Shown: positions 1 through 14,700 of the stretch, in pieces
Layout: every line of letters begins with the position of its first letter
Position numbering within the stretch: position 1 is the stretch's first letter
NCBI GenBank assembly: GCA_037176905.1
Contig: JBBBWG010000448.1
Location: 1 to 64,000, forward strand
From: Azolla pinnata
Lineage: Eukaryota; Streptophyta; Polypodiopsida; Salviniales; Salviniaceae
Direction of reading: 5' to 3'
DNA: 64,000 nt
Position numbers and translations under genes: made by a program
Notes under the pieces: generated by a model
What the model was told of the DNA's origin: nothing
What the model saw: only the letters and a program-made list of their open reading frames with translations
Database searches by the model: none

Positions 1-170
1 CGGCCCGCGGCCCGCCACGTCATCGCCGGCCCGCCGGCCCCAGCCTCGGGAACGCTGACGTGGACCTGCCGCTGCTGCCGCCGCCGCCGCCGCTGCTGCT
101 CCTCGGACCGGTGCAAGAAGCGCGCCATGGCCGCCGCTCGCCGCAGCTTCTTGGCCTCTTCATCTTCCAT
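1..170 (-). CDS. possible first coding exon of an unidentified gene, cut by the window edge
   Basis: Reading leftward from an ATG at 170, with the good context aacaATGG, a frame stays open for 56 codons to the window edge. The peptide begins MEDEEAKKLRRAAAMARFLH and continues into an Arg/Gln-rich run from the GCC/GCT repeat at 65-100. I do not recognise the family. A competing frame on the plus strand (127-360, starting MAARRSF-like after ATG GCC GCC GCT) would encode a 77-residue Ser/Pro-rich peptide. The high GC of this first 170 bases compared with what follows suits a 5' coding exon. Low confidence, because GC-rich DNA stays open by chance. Confidence 0.3.
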   Translation of the reverse strand, partial: MEDEEAKKLRRAAAMARFLHRSEEQQRRRRRQQRQVHVSVPEAGAGGPAMTWRAAG

Positions 171-2394
171 TGTTCCTCCCTCTCCCTCTCTTTTGCCTTC
201 TCTTCCTGCTCTCAAATCTTTTCGGGGGAATTTCGAAGGCTTCATTCACCATATTTATAGGCCAAAAGTTGGCAAAGAAGAAGAAATGGGCAGCAGGAAA
301 GACTTGACGAATGAAGAATTGTGGAATGCAATGCATCCACACCAACACCATTCTCTTTAATAAAAATTGCCATTCAAATGCATGCATGCATGCATGTGTC
401 TGTGCGTGCTTGTCCCAATTCCCCATACATAGCCTTTGTTGAGAACACATGTGGAACCAACCTTCTCCCGATTTCTTTTCCGGGTCTGCGATTTTAATTA
501 TACTGCTCACGTTTTTACCGCTAATTTGGGAAAATTAAACTAATCGCCGGGAAGAACAAAGCCATGGAGGTATATGCGAGCTTAACGACGCTCTTAATTC
601 TCGAGCGTCGGATTTTTCTCATCGACGCAGATGTCTTACTTTTAAATTCTTCGGCAATCATCCGGATAAGGTAAGATAATAAGGATTACCGGTTGTTGTG
701 GGCCTTTCGGCATTCCGTTCTTCCCTGCGGTTTCACACCTGATGATGATGAGGAGGAGGAGGAAGAGGAGGATGATGCTGTCCACGGGGACGGGGACCGA
801 AACCACGTCTTTCCCTCCGGACTGTCTCATCTCCTCGTTTGCCAGCTCTCTTTGCTTTGCTTCGGTGCCAGGAGGCACCTGTCTGGCGGAGACTCGCCCG
901 CTCGCTCGCATTCTGTTCTGTTCTGTTCTGTTCCGTTCTGTCCTGTTCTGTCTGTCTGTCCATCAGTCAATCGGGCTTTTGCCTTTCAAGATTCTGGCAC
1001 GGCGCGGGCTGCACGAAGAAAGGCTCATGTTTGGCCTGATGATATGCCCGAATTATCGATTTGATCGATCGAAACGGTGTCGTATGAGGAATCCAGGAAG
1101 CAGGATTAGACGCCCTCGATTTGATTAAACCCATTACAACAGTGGGCGATCGATTAGACGCTACGTAAGAAAGAAAGAAAGAAAGAAATAATAAAATCTC
1201 GCGATCAAGGAGAGCTCCTAGGGAAGGTGTTGTCGTGGCACCACTCAGACGAACGATGAACCAAACTCATGCGCGAAATTTCGTGATGTTCCTAAAAGCT
1301 TTTGGAGGAGTTAAACTATTGGGACAAGGCCTATCCATTTGGGATGGATAGATATGTGGGCACTTTCTTGTCCATGGGACCTCCTTCCCTCACGCTCGAA
1401 CGAGTTAGTTGTTCGTGCTTTCGTTTCTGTGCACTGCATATATATGTACATGCATCACATGCACAATTACGCCGCAGATTCCGATCTTTCGCTCGTCCAA
1501 TGAGACTGTGCCTTAAATCCACATACAACGTCTCGTCGTTATTTTTTTCCTCCGACTTGCTGCGTTACAACGCCGCAATGTTTTGTTGTTGAACCTTCTG
1601 TTATGGTAACTCCACCTTCGGCTTGTTTGGTGCCTCTTCAGCTTTAGAAGAAAACAAAACTCTTGTTGATAGATGATGAAAACAATACTGTAGGGATCAT
1701 CACACCTCTCTGGCTCGTCGAGATCTCTTGGTCACGAATCTTCCGACTCGCTTACTTACAAACCGGGCATCTGTATCGCAAGACTTATCCGACGAGCTCA
1801 GAGATCAGATCTATAGAATCATGCACTGTCAGCTACTCAGTCGGCGCAGTAGCCATAGAACTTTGCTTGTGTACAGGCAAAAGCATTACATCACATGCAC
1901 AAAGTCAGAGCTATCTTGCAGCAAACTTACCCAGAAAGGGACTTACCCAGAAAGGGAACAAAAGAATAAGCGGCCAAAAAAGCCTTGCTTTTTTACATAC
2001 TTGCACGGATGGTATCGAATGTGATCGTGTCGGATTGCGCCAATCATCGGATAGTGCCAATCATCGGTGCTCATGACCAATCATCAGTTCATCGGAACGC
2101 GATAAAGCCGTCAGTGGATCGGCTCAATCCACCTTTTGCACACGATTTTCGATCGCGCTATATTCGCCAAAGGTGAGTCAGTGATCATTGATCGGTTGGT
2201 TCGGGCTAAGAGCAGCCCGGCCTTCGGTTCCGACAAGTTCTGCCGGGCTGCAAATGCAGAAAAAACATGTCCAGATGGCAAGTTGTTGTGCATAGCTCGA
2301 TTGACGGCGGATCGGTCGGGGATCGAGCTCCGTGATCATCATCTGCTCCACGAGGTCCGATTCAGGAGCACAGATTACGGTTTAACCGGAGCCC
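171..2394. other. intergenic and upstream region with simple repeats, no gene supported
   Basis: I see no convincing gene here. Simple repeats are present: alternating catg at 379-394, a GAT/GAGGA run at 740-775, a TTCTG/TCTG array at about 908-960 and an AAGA run at about 1165-1188. Part of this is presumably the promoter of the large gene that starts at 2797. Confidence 0.5.
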
Positions 2395-2592
2395 ATGCAA
2401 ATTCTACAGCTTAGGGTTCCTCAGGAGCCAAGGCAAATTCTACTGATTCAGGGTTAGGTGAATTCTCCAGATTCAGGTTTAATCTGGGGCTAGGCAAAAT
2501 CTACATCTAGGAATTCGACAGATTAGGGTTTATCTGGAGCCAAGCGAATTCTACAGATTAGGGTTGAGAAAGAGAATTCTACAGATTAGGGT
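2395..2592 (+). repeat. imperfect repeats with telo-box-like cores just before the start of the propeller gene
   Basis: About four degenerate units of roughly 45-60 bp share the elements gaattctacagatt, agggtt(t) and ctggagccaagc. Each unit carries TTAGGG or ATTAGGGTTT, the reverse of the plant telo-box AAACCCTAA. Telo-boxes are known promoter elements of plant ribosomal-protein and cell-cycle genes. The block ends about 200 bp before the ATG at 2797, so a promoter role for that gene is plausible but inferred. Confidence 0.6.
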
Positions 2593-2796
2593 TTCTTAGC
2601 AGATCTTCTTCTTCTTCACGGAGGGCACCTGCGCAAATAACGAAAACGCGGGAATTTGAAATTCTGTTGCGGGAACCGGACTGTGTGTCGAATTCTTTGG
2701 CGATGGCGTTCTTGCTGTAACGATCCCGAGCGCCGTCGTCGTGACTGAAACCCCCAGCGAACAACAGACGGCAGGAGCTTTTGGCCCTTCGCGGAT

Positions 2797-5700
2797 ATGG
2801 AGCTCGCTTACCGCGAGCTGAAGAGAGCTTCGCTTGTGTGCGCAGCCGCTGTCGGCCACTTCACTTCTAGATCCGCTCTCCAGCTCATTCTTTGCAAACA
2901 GGCATTTCTCTTTTGCTCCTCTTCTTTTCAAAGATTTTCGGATTATGTGGACGCGGGCATGTTCTCCCTTTCCGTATGCATCTAGGCTCTCTCTGTATGC
3001 GTACGTATACAATGCAACATGTCCGTGTTTACAGAAATGCATGCCTTTTTATACACGCGCATGTATATATGTGTTGTTATGTATGTGTGTGTGTCTGTGT
3101 CTGTAGAGATGAATCCTTGCACATGTTTGTAGGCTTAATTACGTGAATGCATCGGCGCATCAGACAATGCACATCCATCTGTATATTTTTGTGTGTGTGT
3201 GTGTGTGTGTAAAGGTGAATCCTTGCACATTTTGTAGTAGGCATAATCAGGTGAATGCATCAGCACATCATACTAAATGTATCTATCTGTACTTTTTGGT
3301 ATATGTGTGTGTAAAGATGAGCCCTTGCACATTTTGTAGTAGGCATAATTACGTGAATGCATTGGTGCATCAGACAACCTTCATCCATCTTTATATGTTG
3401 GACGTGGCTTCATCCATTTCCTTTCGTGTAAAACGACTTATTAATGTTTGATCGTCTTGTTTTCTCTTAACATGATCAAAAGATGGCCTTTCTACAAACA
3501 AGTACCCCATGCCTATCAGAATTACACGATAGCATCAAATGAATTTAATCCAAAACGGCAGATAAATCTATGCACTTCTGTGTCTTCGAGAGAGAGAGAG
3601 AGAAATAGTATATCACCTTCAAATGCATACATGCAGCAAATCTTGCTCGATTAACCTTGTCCAAGGCTAAGGATCGGGCAAACCTCGTTGAAGCTTTAAG
3701 TCTGCAACTTCGACCTCTACATTATTGCTTTGTTGTTATGTATGTACTGGCTATGGGAAATGCAATAGCATGTCAGCATGTCATAGAGCTTCTCACTGAG
3801 CAATATCCCCGTAATTCATTGTCAAGCATACTTTTTGACCTGCAGATAAAGGAAATTTATCCTTCACTTAGGATGAACAATGTTCATTTCTAGATTTCTC
3901 CCAATTGTTCACAGTTCTTATTTCTTGTGGCCCTGGTTCCAAGAAGGAAATACTCAAAGTGAGGATTTTGGCATCGATACCCTGATGCGCCTCGATAATG
4001 CACCAATAATCATGAATAAATAGAGATTTTTAAATGGGGCTTCTGTGCTTTTGTTTATGTAGGTTCTACTTGAAGTTTGGGAGGTTGAAGAAAACCATCA
4101 GACACTGATTTCTAGCACAGTGCTTGCGACACCAATACGCTTCTGCTCAGTAATTCCAGGACCTACTCCAGACTCACATTCAACTACATCAAATCTCAAC
4201 TCAAACACTAATGACCTCACCTTGGATTTCTTACTGGTAGTATGTTGGCTTCAAATTTATACATTTCTTTTCAAAAAAAATAAATCAATTCTACTCATTC
4301 AAAATGCCTCTAGATTGGTCCAGATCAAGGTAATATTCATCTTTTCAAATGGGATACAAAAACAAGGAAAATCAAAGAGATTCCTGCGTTGGAAAATTTC
4401 ACTGGTTCAACCAGATATATGGCAATGATGACAAAACCACGCCTTTCACTGCCACTTTTGCTTTTAAATGATGACTGCCAATCTATGGTATGCATACTGT
4501 GGTAACTCTATTATTCATTATTTAGTTGTGTTTTTTCATTAAACGTTTTCAATGTTGATTCTACACTCATTTCTGTGTAGGAATCAGGAACTTCACTATT
4601 AGCAATATCATCTTTTGTGGGATTACTCCAAGTAGTATCTGTCTCATGGAGAGTTTTTCCTGAGAAACAGCATACCGCTTCTCTTTTTTCTGAAGACATA
4701 ATTGATGATCAGAAGAAAATAGTGCATGAGTGGAGAATGTATTGCCTTAAGATGGAAACAGAACCAAGTCCCCTTTCAGGTCCATTTCCGTCATCTACAG
4801 GCTCTGATGTATTATCTCTATCTTTTCTGGGTTCATCTGTGCTACGAAATGGCATAAAAGCTCAAAAAGCTGTTGATTTCAAGAGAAGGCCCTTGCTTGC
4901 AGTCTTATTAGCACATAGAGGTATTTCTATACAAGTCGATTTTCAATCTTTTTTTACCTTTTCTTGCTAGTGGTATCTTTCTATAGAAACTAATGATTTT
5001 ATGTTGTGTGAATGGAGAGTTCACTTGTGGATAACGATCAGAGTTGACTCTCTAATTTAGAGAGATCAACCAGACAGCTTGAGTGATGTCTGTTTAATGC
5101 TTTCCTGCATACTTCTTTCAGGGCTGAGTCAGAATATGCTTTCTTTGGAATGCTGGGCTGTGGACATGGATACTAAGAAACTTCTACGAGGTCCATGGAA
5201 AATAAGGTGAAAATGAAGACCTAATTAGAAAGTAAATAGTCTCTCATAGGCATATATAATCTTACATCTGGTGCAATTGGATTTTTCAGTAACTTGCATC
5301 CAACCACAACACTAGTCATACCTTGGATTCACCAAGATGACAGTCCTGTGGATATAGAAAAAGTCAAAGGGGTACACCCAAAGGTTGGAGTTTTAACAAT
5401 ATCCAGCACTAATATATCTTTTTACAATGCAAGTGGTCAGAGGTCTTCACTGGTTTTGCCTCTGAATGGGATACCGACTTGTTGTGATGTATGCAATGAT
5501 ACTATGCTTGTAAGCACAAATCTATTCAATGTTATTCCTACATTTGTTTTCTGAATGTAGTATCAAGTAAAGAAATACTGTATTGAGTACCTACTCTAAT
5601 TATAAAAGTCAAATTGTTTCTAGATAGTTGCGGACACCAGCTCTTCATTGTACATTATCGATCTGAAGGACTGGTACAAATTCAGAATACATAACATTAG

Positions 5701-8700
5701 ATCGAGCGTTCAATTAACCACAGCTCAGGCAAGTTCAGAATTTGAAATAGCTTATCTTTATGTATGTTTCATGGCATTTAGTTCGTTTGGATCTGTTCGT
5801 GGAATGCTCCTTTTGATAGTGCCTGAAACACAGCGCATCCTGTGGGTAGGGAACTCTGTTCAAAATCTTGATACTGCTGAGGATTTTAATGTTCTTTAAC
5901 AAGGATGTAGAATATGACATTGGAGCTTGTACAATTTGTAAAAGACCTGACCTGTCTTCACTTCTCAAATGTTCTGTCAGGAAGACAATAGGCATATCAA
6001 ACATTATATACCTCAATAAGTAGGCATTTATAATGCGATAATTCAGACCCCAATAAGGAGTAACTCTATTGCGGCTGAGTCCAGTTGATTTCAAGATCTC
6101 ACAAATCACAGAGCTTAGTGAGCTTAGACTATGTGCTGGTACACAAAGTTCCATGGAGGTCAGGTCAGGTCATTACATTCCAGCAGGAAAGTGATTCTGA
6201 TGGAAATTGATGTGGTTTGAACGCTACTTTTCTGGACGTTTCACTTGTTTTCCTAATGGAGATCAATCGGTAACTTTATGTAATTTCTGGGTGTCAGTGA
6301 AAGTTTGCCAAAAATTGTGAGGTTTTTCCAGCAGTTGGGCAATTGCCACATCATCCTCATGAAGGTAACCCAAGAGACATGAGTGCGTTTGGATGCAAGA
6401 ATTAACGGAAGGATGAGGGTGTATATATTACATGGTTAACTTTACAACGAAGAGTAACACATCGTTCTGTATGAAAAGGAACCTCTTATCATGACTATTG
6501 AATATTTGCTGCTATACCATTGTATTGTAAAATTTGCTTTCATGTGGTATATGATACATTTACAGAAGTTCAATGGACATATTTATGTAATCTGACAAGT
6601 TGTTTTGACACGATCAAGGTTTGATCTTTCGAAAGGCACTTGGCATTTTCTTTTGGCGATACATGTTTCTATCTAAACGTCAAATCATAATCATTTAGGG
6701 CTTTATGCCACTCCGTTGGTGTACCACTGTATCACTATGCATTGATGAAGGGGGATACGGTGAGGATAATTTGATATGTGTCATTATCGCATTCTGGAAA
6801 CATTAGCAAGTGTATCAGGGGATACAGGATTCATAAAGGCATGCTTTCTACTCGAATCATGATTTGTGAACGAAATAATAAAAAATTCTGTATTTTTAAG
6901 CCTAGGATTTTTGCTTTGCAGGTTGTGAAATCTATATCAGCAAAAGGAGCCGTTTCTTATCAAAGTCCTATTCTTTTTATTAAGGGTGATGGAGGTGATG
7001 CTCATTTATTATGCTTAGCATCCTGTTCTCTTGACTCTTGGTCCGAGCCAATGGTTTTTCCAAAAGAAAATATAAAAGTTTGTGGGACTGAGGCTCCTTT
7101 AATGCAAGAGGATCTTACAGCCAAGAAGATGCTGCATGATGACATATTGGACAATCTAGCTCCAGTGCATGATTCTGTATTGGTTTTAGATGATGACTGT
7201 AGCTCCAATTACCAACTTCTTCTGGCTTGTGGAAATGCACCTAATGCTCTCTTGTGCAGGTAGTTTTGTACTTTATTAGTTGTAAAGCCATTTGTAGAAA
7301 ATATATGGGCCACCTAAATATTTATATGGCAATAAAGTTGTAATATGGAAAACCAATACTGTTTCACCTTGTTTTCTTCAAGTTTACCTTGTTGGAAATG
7401 TCATTCTTTTTTAGGAATGAGTACTGTTTGACATACTAACATATCAAACTAGACAATGATCAACTATACATGAATAATAACATCAACATTCTATCCAATG
7501 GTTCTAGTTCCAGAAACAATGTCAGATTGCATTGCAGAATTCTGCATAGCACACACATGCCTATTTTATTCACAGTGTGAATGTTATTTTCCTTTTGTGG
7601 AAATATAACCTAATTGATCGAGCATTCTCTTTATTTTTGTAGAATGCTTCATGGATTTAAGCTTATCATTGAGGAAAAGCATGATCTTCAGGTTTGGGCA
7701 ATTTTATTCATGATTACGCATCATGTTATTTTCTATTATGAGTATTGACCTACCAAATGTACAGACAGATGACTTGCCAGCTATTTTTCCGATTTACAAG
7801 AGTAGCAAATACTTGCATCGTTCTTGGGCAGTCCTCTCCTACAGGATACAGGTAACTATTTACTTGAGCACCGACAGTCGTTTCCAAATTGAAATATGGA
7901 CTCTGGAATAGGAAAGCCGAAATAGAAACAAAGAGAAGTAAAAATATTTTTGGAAGTAATGGTATCCCCTATTATTTGGTAGAAAATGACAATGGTAAAC
8001 ACGCTATTTTTCTGAATCCACCACGATCGCTGATAAGTCTGCATATATATCTGATAGATGTATTATGCTGCTCTATTATGATATTAGCTTATCTAAGGAT
8101 GTATGGTCATGTTCTATCAAGATATTAGTGTATGTGAAGATGTATCTATCATAATATTAGGTTATATGAAGATGTATACTGCTGCTCTATCATGATATTA
8201 GCTTATCTAAGGATGTATGGTGATGCTCTATCAAGATATTAGTGTATGTGAAGATATATCTATCATGATATTAGCTGATATGAAGATTTATAGTGCTGCT
8301 CTATCATGATGCTAGTTGATGTGAAGGTGTATGAGCCTGATTATGAGACTAGTATCTAATGCCATAGAAAAGTGTACCTTGTAATTAGGAGTGTTGCAGG
8401 GATGACCCTGTTCTTTCATTGTGAAATTTAATTTGATGATTGAGCTTCATTGATTTAGGCTTTTTCCCTTCTGAGGGAAGGCAATCCTAGCTAGAGTGGA
8501 ATACGGATAGTGCATTTTTACCCACGCTTTGTGAATGTTGGAACTGCATTGATCTTTGTTGAAGTATGTCATGGAGCTTGATGTCATGCTTCTTAAATGT
8601 CTGTACAAATCTGTCCAGCCAAGTGCCTATGATCCCCATAGTGACTTACAAGCGTATGAATAACCTCATTTAATTCATAGAGAAAATTTCCTATTACATG

Positions 8701-11700
8701 TCAATGAAACCACATATGGTTCATACAGAAGATTTGCCCCATTATTTCATGGAAAATCAGCTGATCTGTGATCTTTTGTTATAAAATTTTAATGAGATTG
8801 ATTCTATTTTCTTTTTCTTGTTTGATTTGATGATATCCACTTAATGTTGCAACAAAAATTTACTGCCTAAAAACGTTGTGTTTTCTACCTTAAATGATTA
8901 CTTCTGGAGATATATAACCATTTTGTCTTGTCTTTCAGGAAAGGAGTGATTTAATAGAATTTACTCATTCTAATATTTCCTGTATTTCTCTGGGAGGATT
9001 TGATGCTGAACATCGTACTCTTGCGGTAGGGTCTCTGTCAGCTGGATGGATTGTGCAGGTATGGTTAATTGTCTTAGCGTTTACTTTTTATGCATAATCC
9101 CAAAGCATTCTATTATTTCATTATCTCTTGTTTAAGTTACAGGTCACTACTCGTGCTGTTCGAGTGTTCCAAGATAGTGGGCCTCTACTTCATGAATGGA
9201 TACCATCTTTTTGTGAAACAAATATAAATTGTGTGAAGCCATCAGAAATCATAATGATGGCTGCACTAAACGAGAGTGGAATAGTTTTAGCAACCTCAAA
9301 AATGCTTTATGCTTTAACTGTGGATGAGAAGGGCGTTTGCCATTTAGCTAGGAACACGGTTCAGCATCATGAGGTATTTGTTCAATATCATAACTTTTTT
9401 TGTGGAAAATGAATATAATGTCCTTGTTGGTAGGGGGCTTCTTGGGAAAAGAAGACAAACCTATATCCTTTTTGTTGATCACAGAAGGTAGATTCATGTA
9501 GGCTTGAGCAATATTGGTGGAGGTTTAGACTGAATACGTAACATTCTTAGCACTTCCTGGCTTGATCGTGCATGGATGCATTGCTGGCTGTGCTGTGGTT
9601 AATGTTTGCAGCTTTTAGCATATACACCCTTTTTCCATGAATCCTTCATCTCAAAGCATAGGTATAGGCAATATGCTGCCAATCCAATAGGCCTTCCTTA
9701 TTGTGGGCATAAATGATGAAGATTCTATCATATAGTGTAGTGTTTCAAAAGGTCAAAATATCCTATGACACGAAACTAGAGTTTTGCATTTTGAAACGTT
9801 AGTCTTTTTAGCGAACCAGGATAACCAACCATGGTGACCTCTACACTGTGACAGAAATTATGACTACTGTTTTGCTTTGCTGTTTTCCAAAAATCACATC
9901 ACTTGAATATATTCAATCATGAACAAATAATCGATTTAAAGCCTGAGCAGTAGGCATTCATTCATTCACATGTGAACAATGTATAAATTCTGATGTATCC
10001 AGGTTTCTTGCATTGGAATTTTTCAAGCACGGATTTTTAATGCTTTGGCAGTGGGAAGGAGAAATAATCAAGATGATTTTCCTCCTGATGAGATGCTGAC
10101 AATGGTTGCAGTTGGACATTGGATGTTAAACATAGTTTCTATTCTGTCCTGGCCGTATTTGGTAATTAAAATAAATTTATCATCTTGAGCATCAGTTTAT
10201 ATCAAGGTTGTATTCTGTATATAACATTTTTCTCTAGGCTGGAATAGAAAATGGATCTTAACCAGTCCTCGGCGCTTTGTTTACTCATTAAATAAGATAT
10301 GTCCCTCTGTAGCTATGTGCTCCTGCACTTTCTAAATATGGTTGTGTGTCATATAGTATCAACATAGAGGTTTCACAATAGACAATATGATTACTGGAAA
10401 ATATCCATTATTTCAAGATAGTTTCATATGTGACACACGCTCAATATAATGACAGGAAATTTCATGATATTACCTCACAATAGTATACGCGTCCTGAGAT
10501 GTATAAGAGTGGGAGTTTAAAGAAGGTTCAATACTGTAAGATCACAGGAAAATACCCATTTACTCATCTCTATACTTCTCAAAGATGACATGGGCTGTCT
10601 AAAGTTCCTAATGGGACTATGATACTGAAATTTTCATTTTGACAAAACTAAATTATATTTGGAGGTCACACTGTTAGGACATATTTAATCCTAATTACAG
10701 CAAATCCTTATGGCATTTGCAGTAGGTATCCTCTACATTAGCAAAAAGAAATATTGCATATGTGGAATGTTGACATGGCAGTTTGCTATTGTTTTGGGCT
10801 CGGAACAACAGGGATGGTTACTGAGTTATATTCCAACTTTCATTACCCTCATGATTCTGCACTCATATGATTGGAATGTTTTTTTCTTTTTCATCTAGTT
10901 TGTTATCCACATAAAATTTATGGAAGTACATATTGGTTGGATTGCTATTTAACTGTTGAATGTTGCATTACCTCTGGCTGTCAAATGCAGAATGCCATGG
11001 CGAAAGTTGAATGTGGATCAGGGGGACCTATACGTTCAGTAGCCATTGCAAACCTGAATGGTCTTCAATACATTTTCTGTGGTTCCTCTGATGGTGTTTT
11101 GCTTTATTCCATGCTAACAGTCCTAGAATGTGCAAGTGGTGAAATTGATAAAGAACAAGGGGAGTTAGGAGAATGTATGGATACAAAAAGTAGTGTTGTG
11201 GAAGCAGCTGCTACCAAATGTTATAATGATGTGAATAAGGATCAAAGATTCAGTGTCATTATATCAGATAATGTCTTGCTGAGAATTGGTGGAAGTGAGG
11301 TGTCGTTGCAAGTAGGAAGATTTTTCGGTGCCGAATCACAAATCGCAAATAATGATATTGATGTTGCATCTGATTCTGTATTTGCCAATACCTGCGAGAA
11401 TTCTGTGCTGCTCTTTAGATTTGGGAAACAAATACAGGCATTTAGCGTGCTTGGTGCGGCAAATGGTCTGATATCAATAGCAAGGTTTGTAATCTTTAAA
11501 TTTCATTCAAATATTGTTTGCATATTTATGTTATCTACTGCTAGTAGCTATGTGGGTTGGCTCGGTTTATTACTTTTATGTCCCTATAAGGCATTTTGTG
11601 GGATACTAAGATTAAAAAGCTCACACTCAGATGGGCTCTGTATCAGACAGCTGCAAAATCCATAGTTTATCATAATTTCTTATCCAAACCAATCCACTAT

Positions 11701-14700
11701 CAGAACTAGTTCATCGAAGGAATTTAAGTTCTCTAGGTCTCAGGGAGGTGAGATCACGTTGGTATGGTCCCTGCAAAGCCAATGTCTAGGTGAGGCCATT
11801 CAAGCACATAGCATGGAGAGGTCAAGTGACTGCCACCACATAAATCTGCTTGTTGTTTTTTTTTGAAATAAAACTGTTTCCAGTTATTCAGAATTCTTTT
11901 GATAGAACAAGGAGTATGTTTGCCATATTCAGCCTTATTAATGTTGCCATATTCAGCCTTCTTAATGTTTTTTGCAGGCATTTCTAAGTTAAATAATACG
12001 ATATGTTGCTGTGCAGAATCCATACTGATCTATTTCCTTTCTCATTAATGGCGATATCTGAAGCTGGGCAGTTGCTAATTTCACACCTTGATAGTTCTTT
12101 GAAGCTTTGGTATACATATTTTAATATTGTAACAGTAATGTTAAGATTGAAATATAGTGAATGAACAGATTCAGAAGTTTTGATTTTCTTTCCAGTTGGG
12201 ATAAAACACAACTCAATGGTACTCCCTCCTATTTGGCATATCACAAACAAAGCAAGTGTGCAATCGTCTGTTGTCAGGTCAGTATCTCACGTTGATTGAG
12301 ACACTTCATATACATATGTCTTACTATCGGAAGTGTTCAGTTACTATTATCGGGCATGTTACTAGTCTTCATATTATAATTTCTGTCATATTTATTCATT
12401 TTATCAAAATTTCAGAATCTGACTTGCCTCAACTTATTCGTAAAATAGGGTAACATCAAGCAGTTGTTTAAGCTTATAGTCTGATATGATCGGTCTGTAA
12501 TACAGGGTCCAGAGGTCACACAGATATCATTTATTCAAGTCAAATCAATGCTGCAGGTATGTTACATACCAGAATATTTGGGTATACATAGTTTGGTATG
12601 GTTGAGTTCTCAGAAAAATAATCATCTATTTATAAGCATTTATAATACAATTGGTCATAATTGATGTCATACATCATTTTCCAACAGAACTTTTATGGGG
12701 TGATTTTCTCTCAGTTGACGTATATACGTGTTTTATTATTGTATATATTAGTATCCTATGAATGTCTGTACCCATGTCTCCTAATTACTGTGCATCATCA
12801 CAGTCTAGTTGTATAGACAAAGCTATGTAGTTTAGATGCTGTTTGTTTTCGTATCTTACTTAGCTAAAAGTTTAATTGTAATAATACTAATGTTTCTGCC
12901 CTGGTGAAAGGTAAAGTTAACCTGTCTTTGTGTCAATATCTCTTCTTTATAGGAGGGGTTGGATCTACCAATAAGCTTATCACATTGATTTGTGATGCAT
13001 TGTTGGAAGGCTGAAACAGGTCCTATTGAATGGGGCAGCTCTAACCCATCACCATAGGATAGTGACGAAAATGTCAATCTTCAGGTCTCTAATACAAAGC
13101 TCTAACATCAATCTTCCCCGTATAATTGGAAGGGAGTTCCCTAACCCGAGTTTGTAAAATATAATGGAGCTATGTGGCCAGTATCTGGGAAATTTCCATC
13201 TCACAGCTTGTATCAGGTCAGTATCTGAGAAATTTTTATCTCACTCAGCTTGAATCATTTGTTGTAGGATCCTGGCCAATGGGGCTTGTAAAATAATAGT
13301 GGGACTATCAGGTGAGTGTCTGAGAACCAGTTTGATCATTTGGTGTAGGAGCTAACAGATGGAGGGGTGTTGCTCAATATTTTCGAGATTCTCACCTTTT
13401 TCCAGATTCTCTTCCTATGAAGCCAATGTCGTAAATGTATTCTTGTGTATAAATGTATATGCTGGAAAATGAACGAAGCTTGCATGTGGTTAGGTTCTTA
13501 CAGTGGACATCGAAGAGCGTTGTTTCCTAACAATGCTGAAGACACTTGATCTACCATCTTATGACAAGGTACTAACATATATAATTGAATCTTAAGACAT
13601 GATTAAGATTGCCACGATATCGACATCAACTATTTGCAAGTGTGTACCACAGGTAAACAACCATATAGAATGTCTGGTCGTTGGCTCCTACAAGGATACA
13701 GGCACATTGTCATTCTTTAGATATGAAAGTTTCAGTCCAGGTAACTTCTTGCGCCACAGGGAATAGGTACGATTGTATGCCTGACATATTATCCTGTCTT
13801 ATCGTGCATTTGTGTTGCAGCTAAAAAACAGGTGGAATTCGCAGTCACCCTAATAGCACGGCATCATATTGATCTAATGTGTTTGTGCCATTGTATATTC
13901 CATGGAAGTTGCGTGCATGCATTACTGGCAGACAGCAGAACTTCTATTGACTTCATGAGCAAGTATGTGTATCAACAGTTTTCAATTGTTAAATATCTTG
14001 TGAGGGGGATATTTCAAGGCCACTGGGTGAATGAAACGACATAGACCTTTTCGTGAATACATTCTCTGTTTTTCATATTTAGCTAAATAGTTCGGTTTCG
14101 ATTTTGAAATTCTTATGTTCTGTAATGGTACTTTGCAGATCATCACAAGAAACCTCCAAGGCACTATTTCTAGCTCTAGGTGGTTTCGGGAAAGTTAATT
14201 TATACCATTTGTCATATGGTTTGTTCTGCTCTCATGACATAAAGTGGTGTTATATAATCGCCAAGGCTGAAAAATGTTTTGATAGCGTAAGCCTGGTTTG
14301 CAGATTGCAGACATGACGCCGACAGATGGATGTTAGATATTAAAAAGGTCATGGATTTTGAAAGCCTGGGAAAGAGCTATGTCACTTCGATAGCCACTAT
14401 TTCGGAAAACATTTTGCTTGTACAGTATATTCCTGTGTCTTCTGCTTTTGTAAAGCTACAGATTTTAAACACCCAACTTCTAAGACAATATGACGATTCT
14501 TCTTTGGGATGATTTCAGGTTGTAGAAGAATTTTATGGTGTCAGCATCTTTCGGTTGGAGGAAACTGGAGTAATGGTCCCCATTGCATTGCAACTCTTCG
14601 ATAATCCTGTACAGTCCGTGGTTCCCATGTAAGGAACTTAGGAGCATCAGTCACCATGATGTGAGCTCAAACGAAAGCCAAATTCTAATCTCATGTTGTG

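Noticed and set aside
160-510. 116-codon minus frame overlapping the left-edge exon candidate
   Set aside because: It crosses a CATG microsatellite and poly-pyrimidine sequence and has no domain; another frame fits better with a 5' exon.
5735-6154. 139-codon minus-strand frame in the propeller gene
   Set aside because: It lies in the large intron after exon 7, has no recognisable domain and no start context, and crosses AT-rich DNA.
6700-6790. Possible extra propeller exon (frame with WCTTVSLCIDEGGYGE)
   Set aside because: Adding it breaks the phase between 5728 and 6922, which join directly, and there is no family match.
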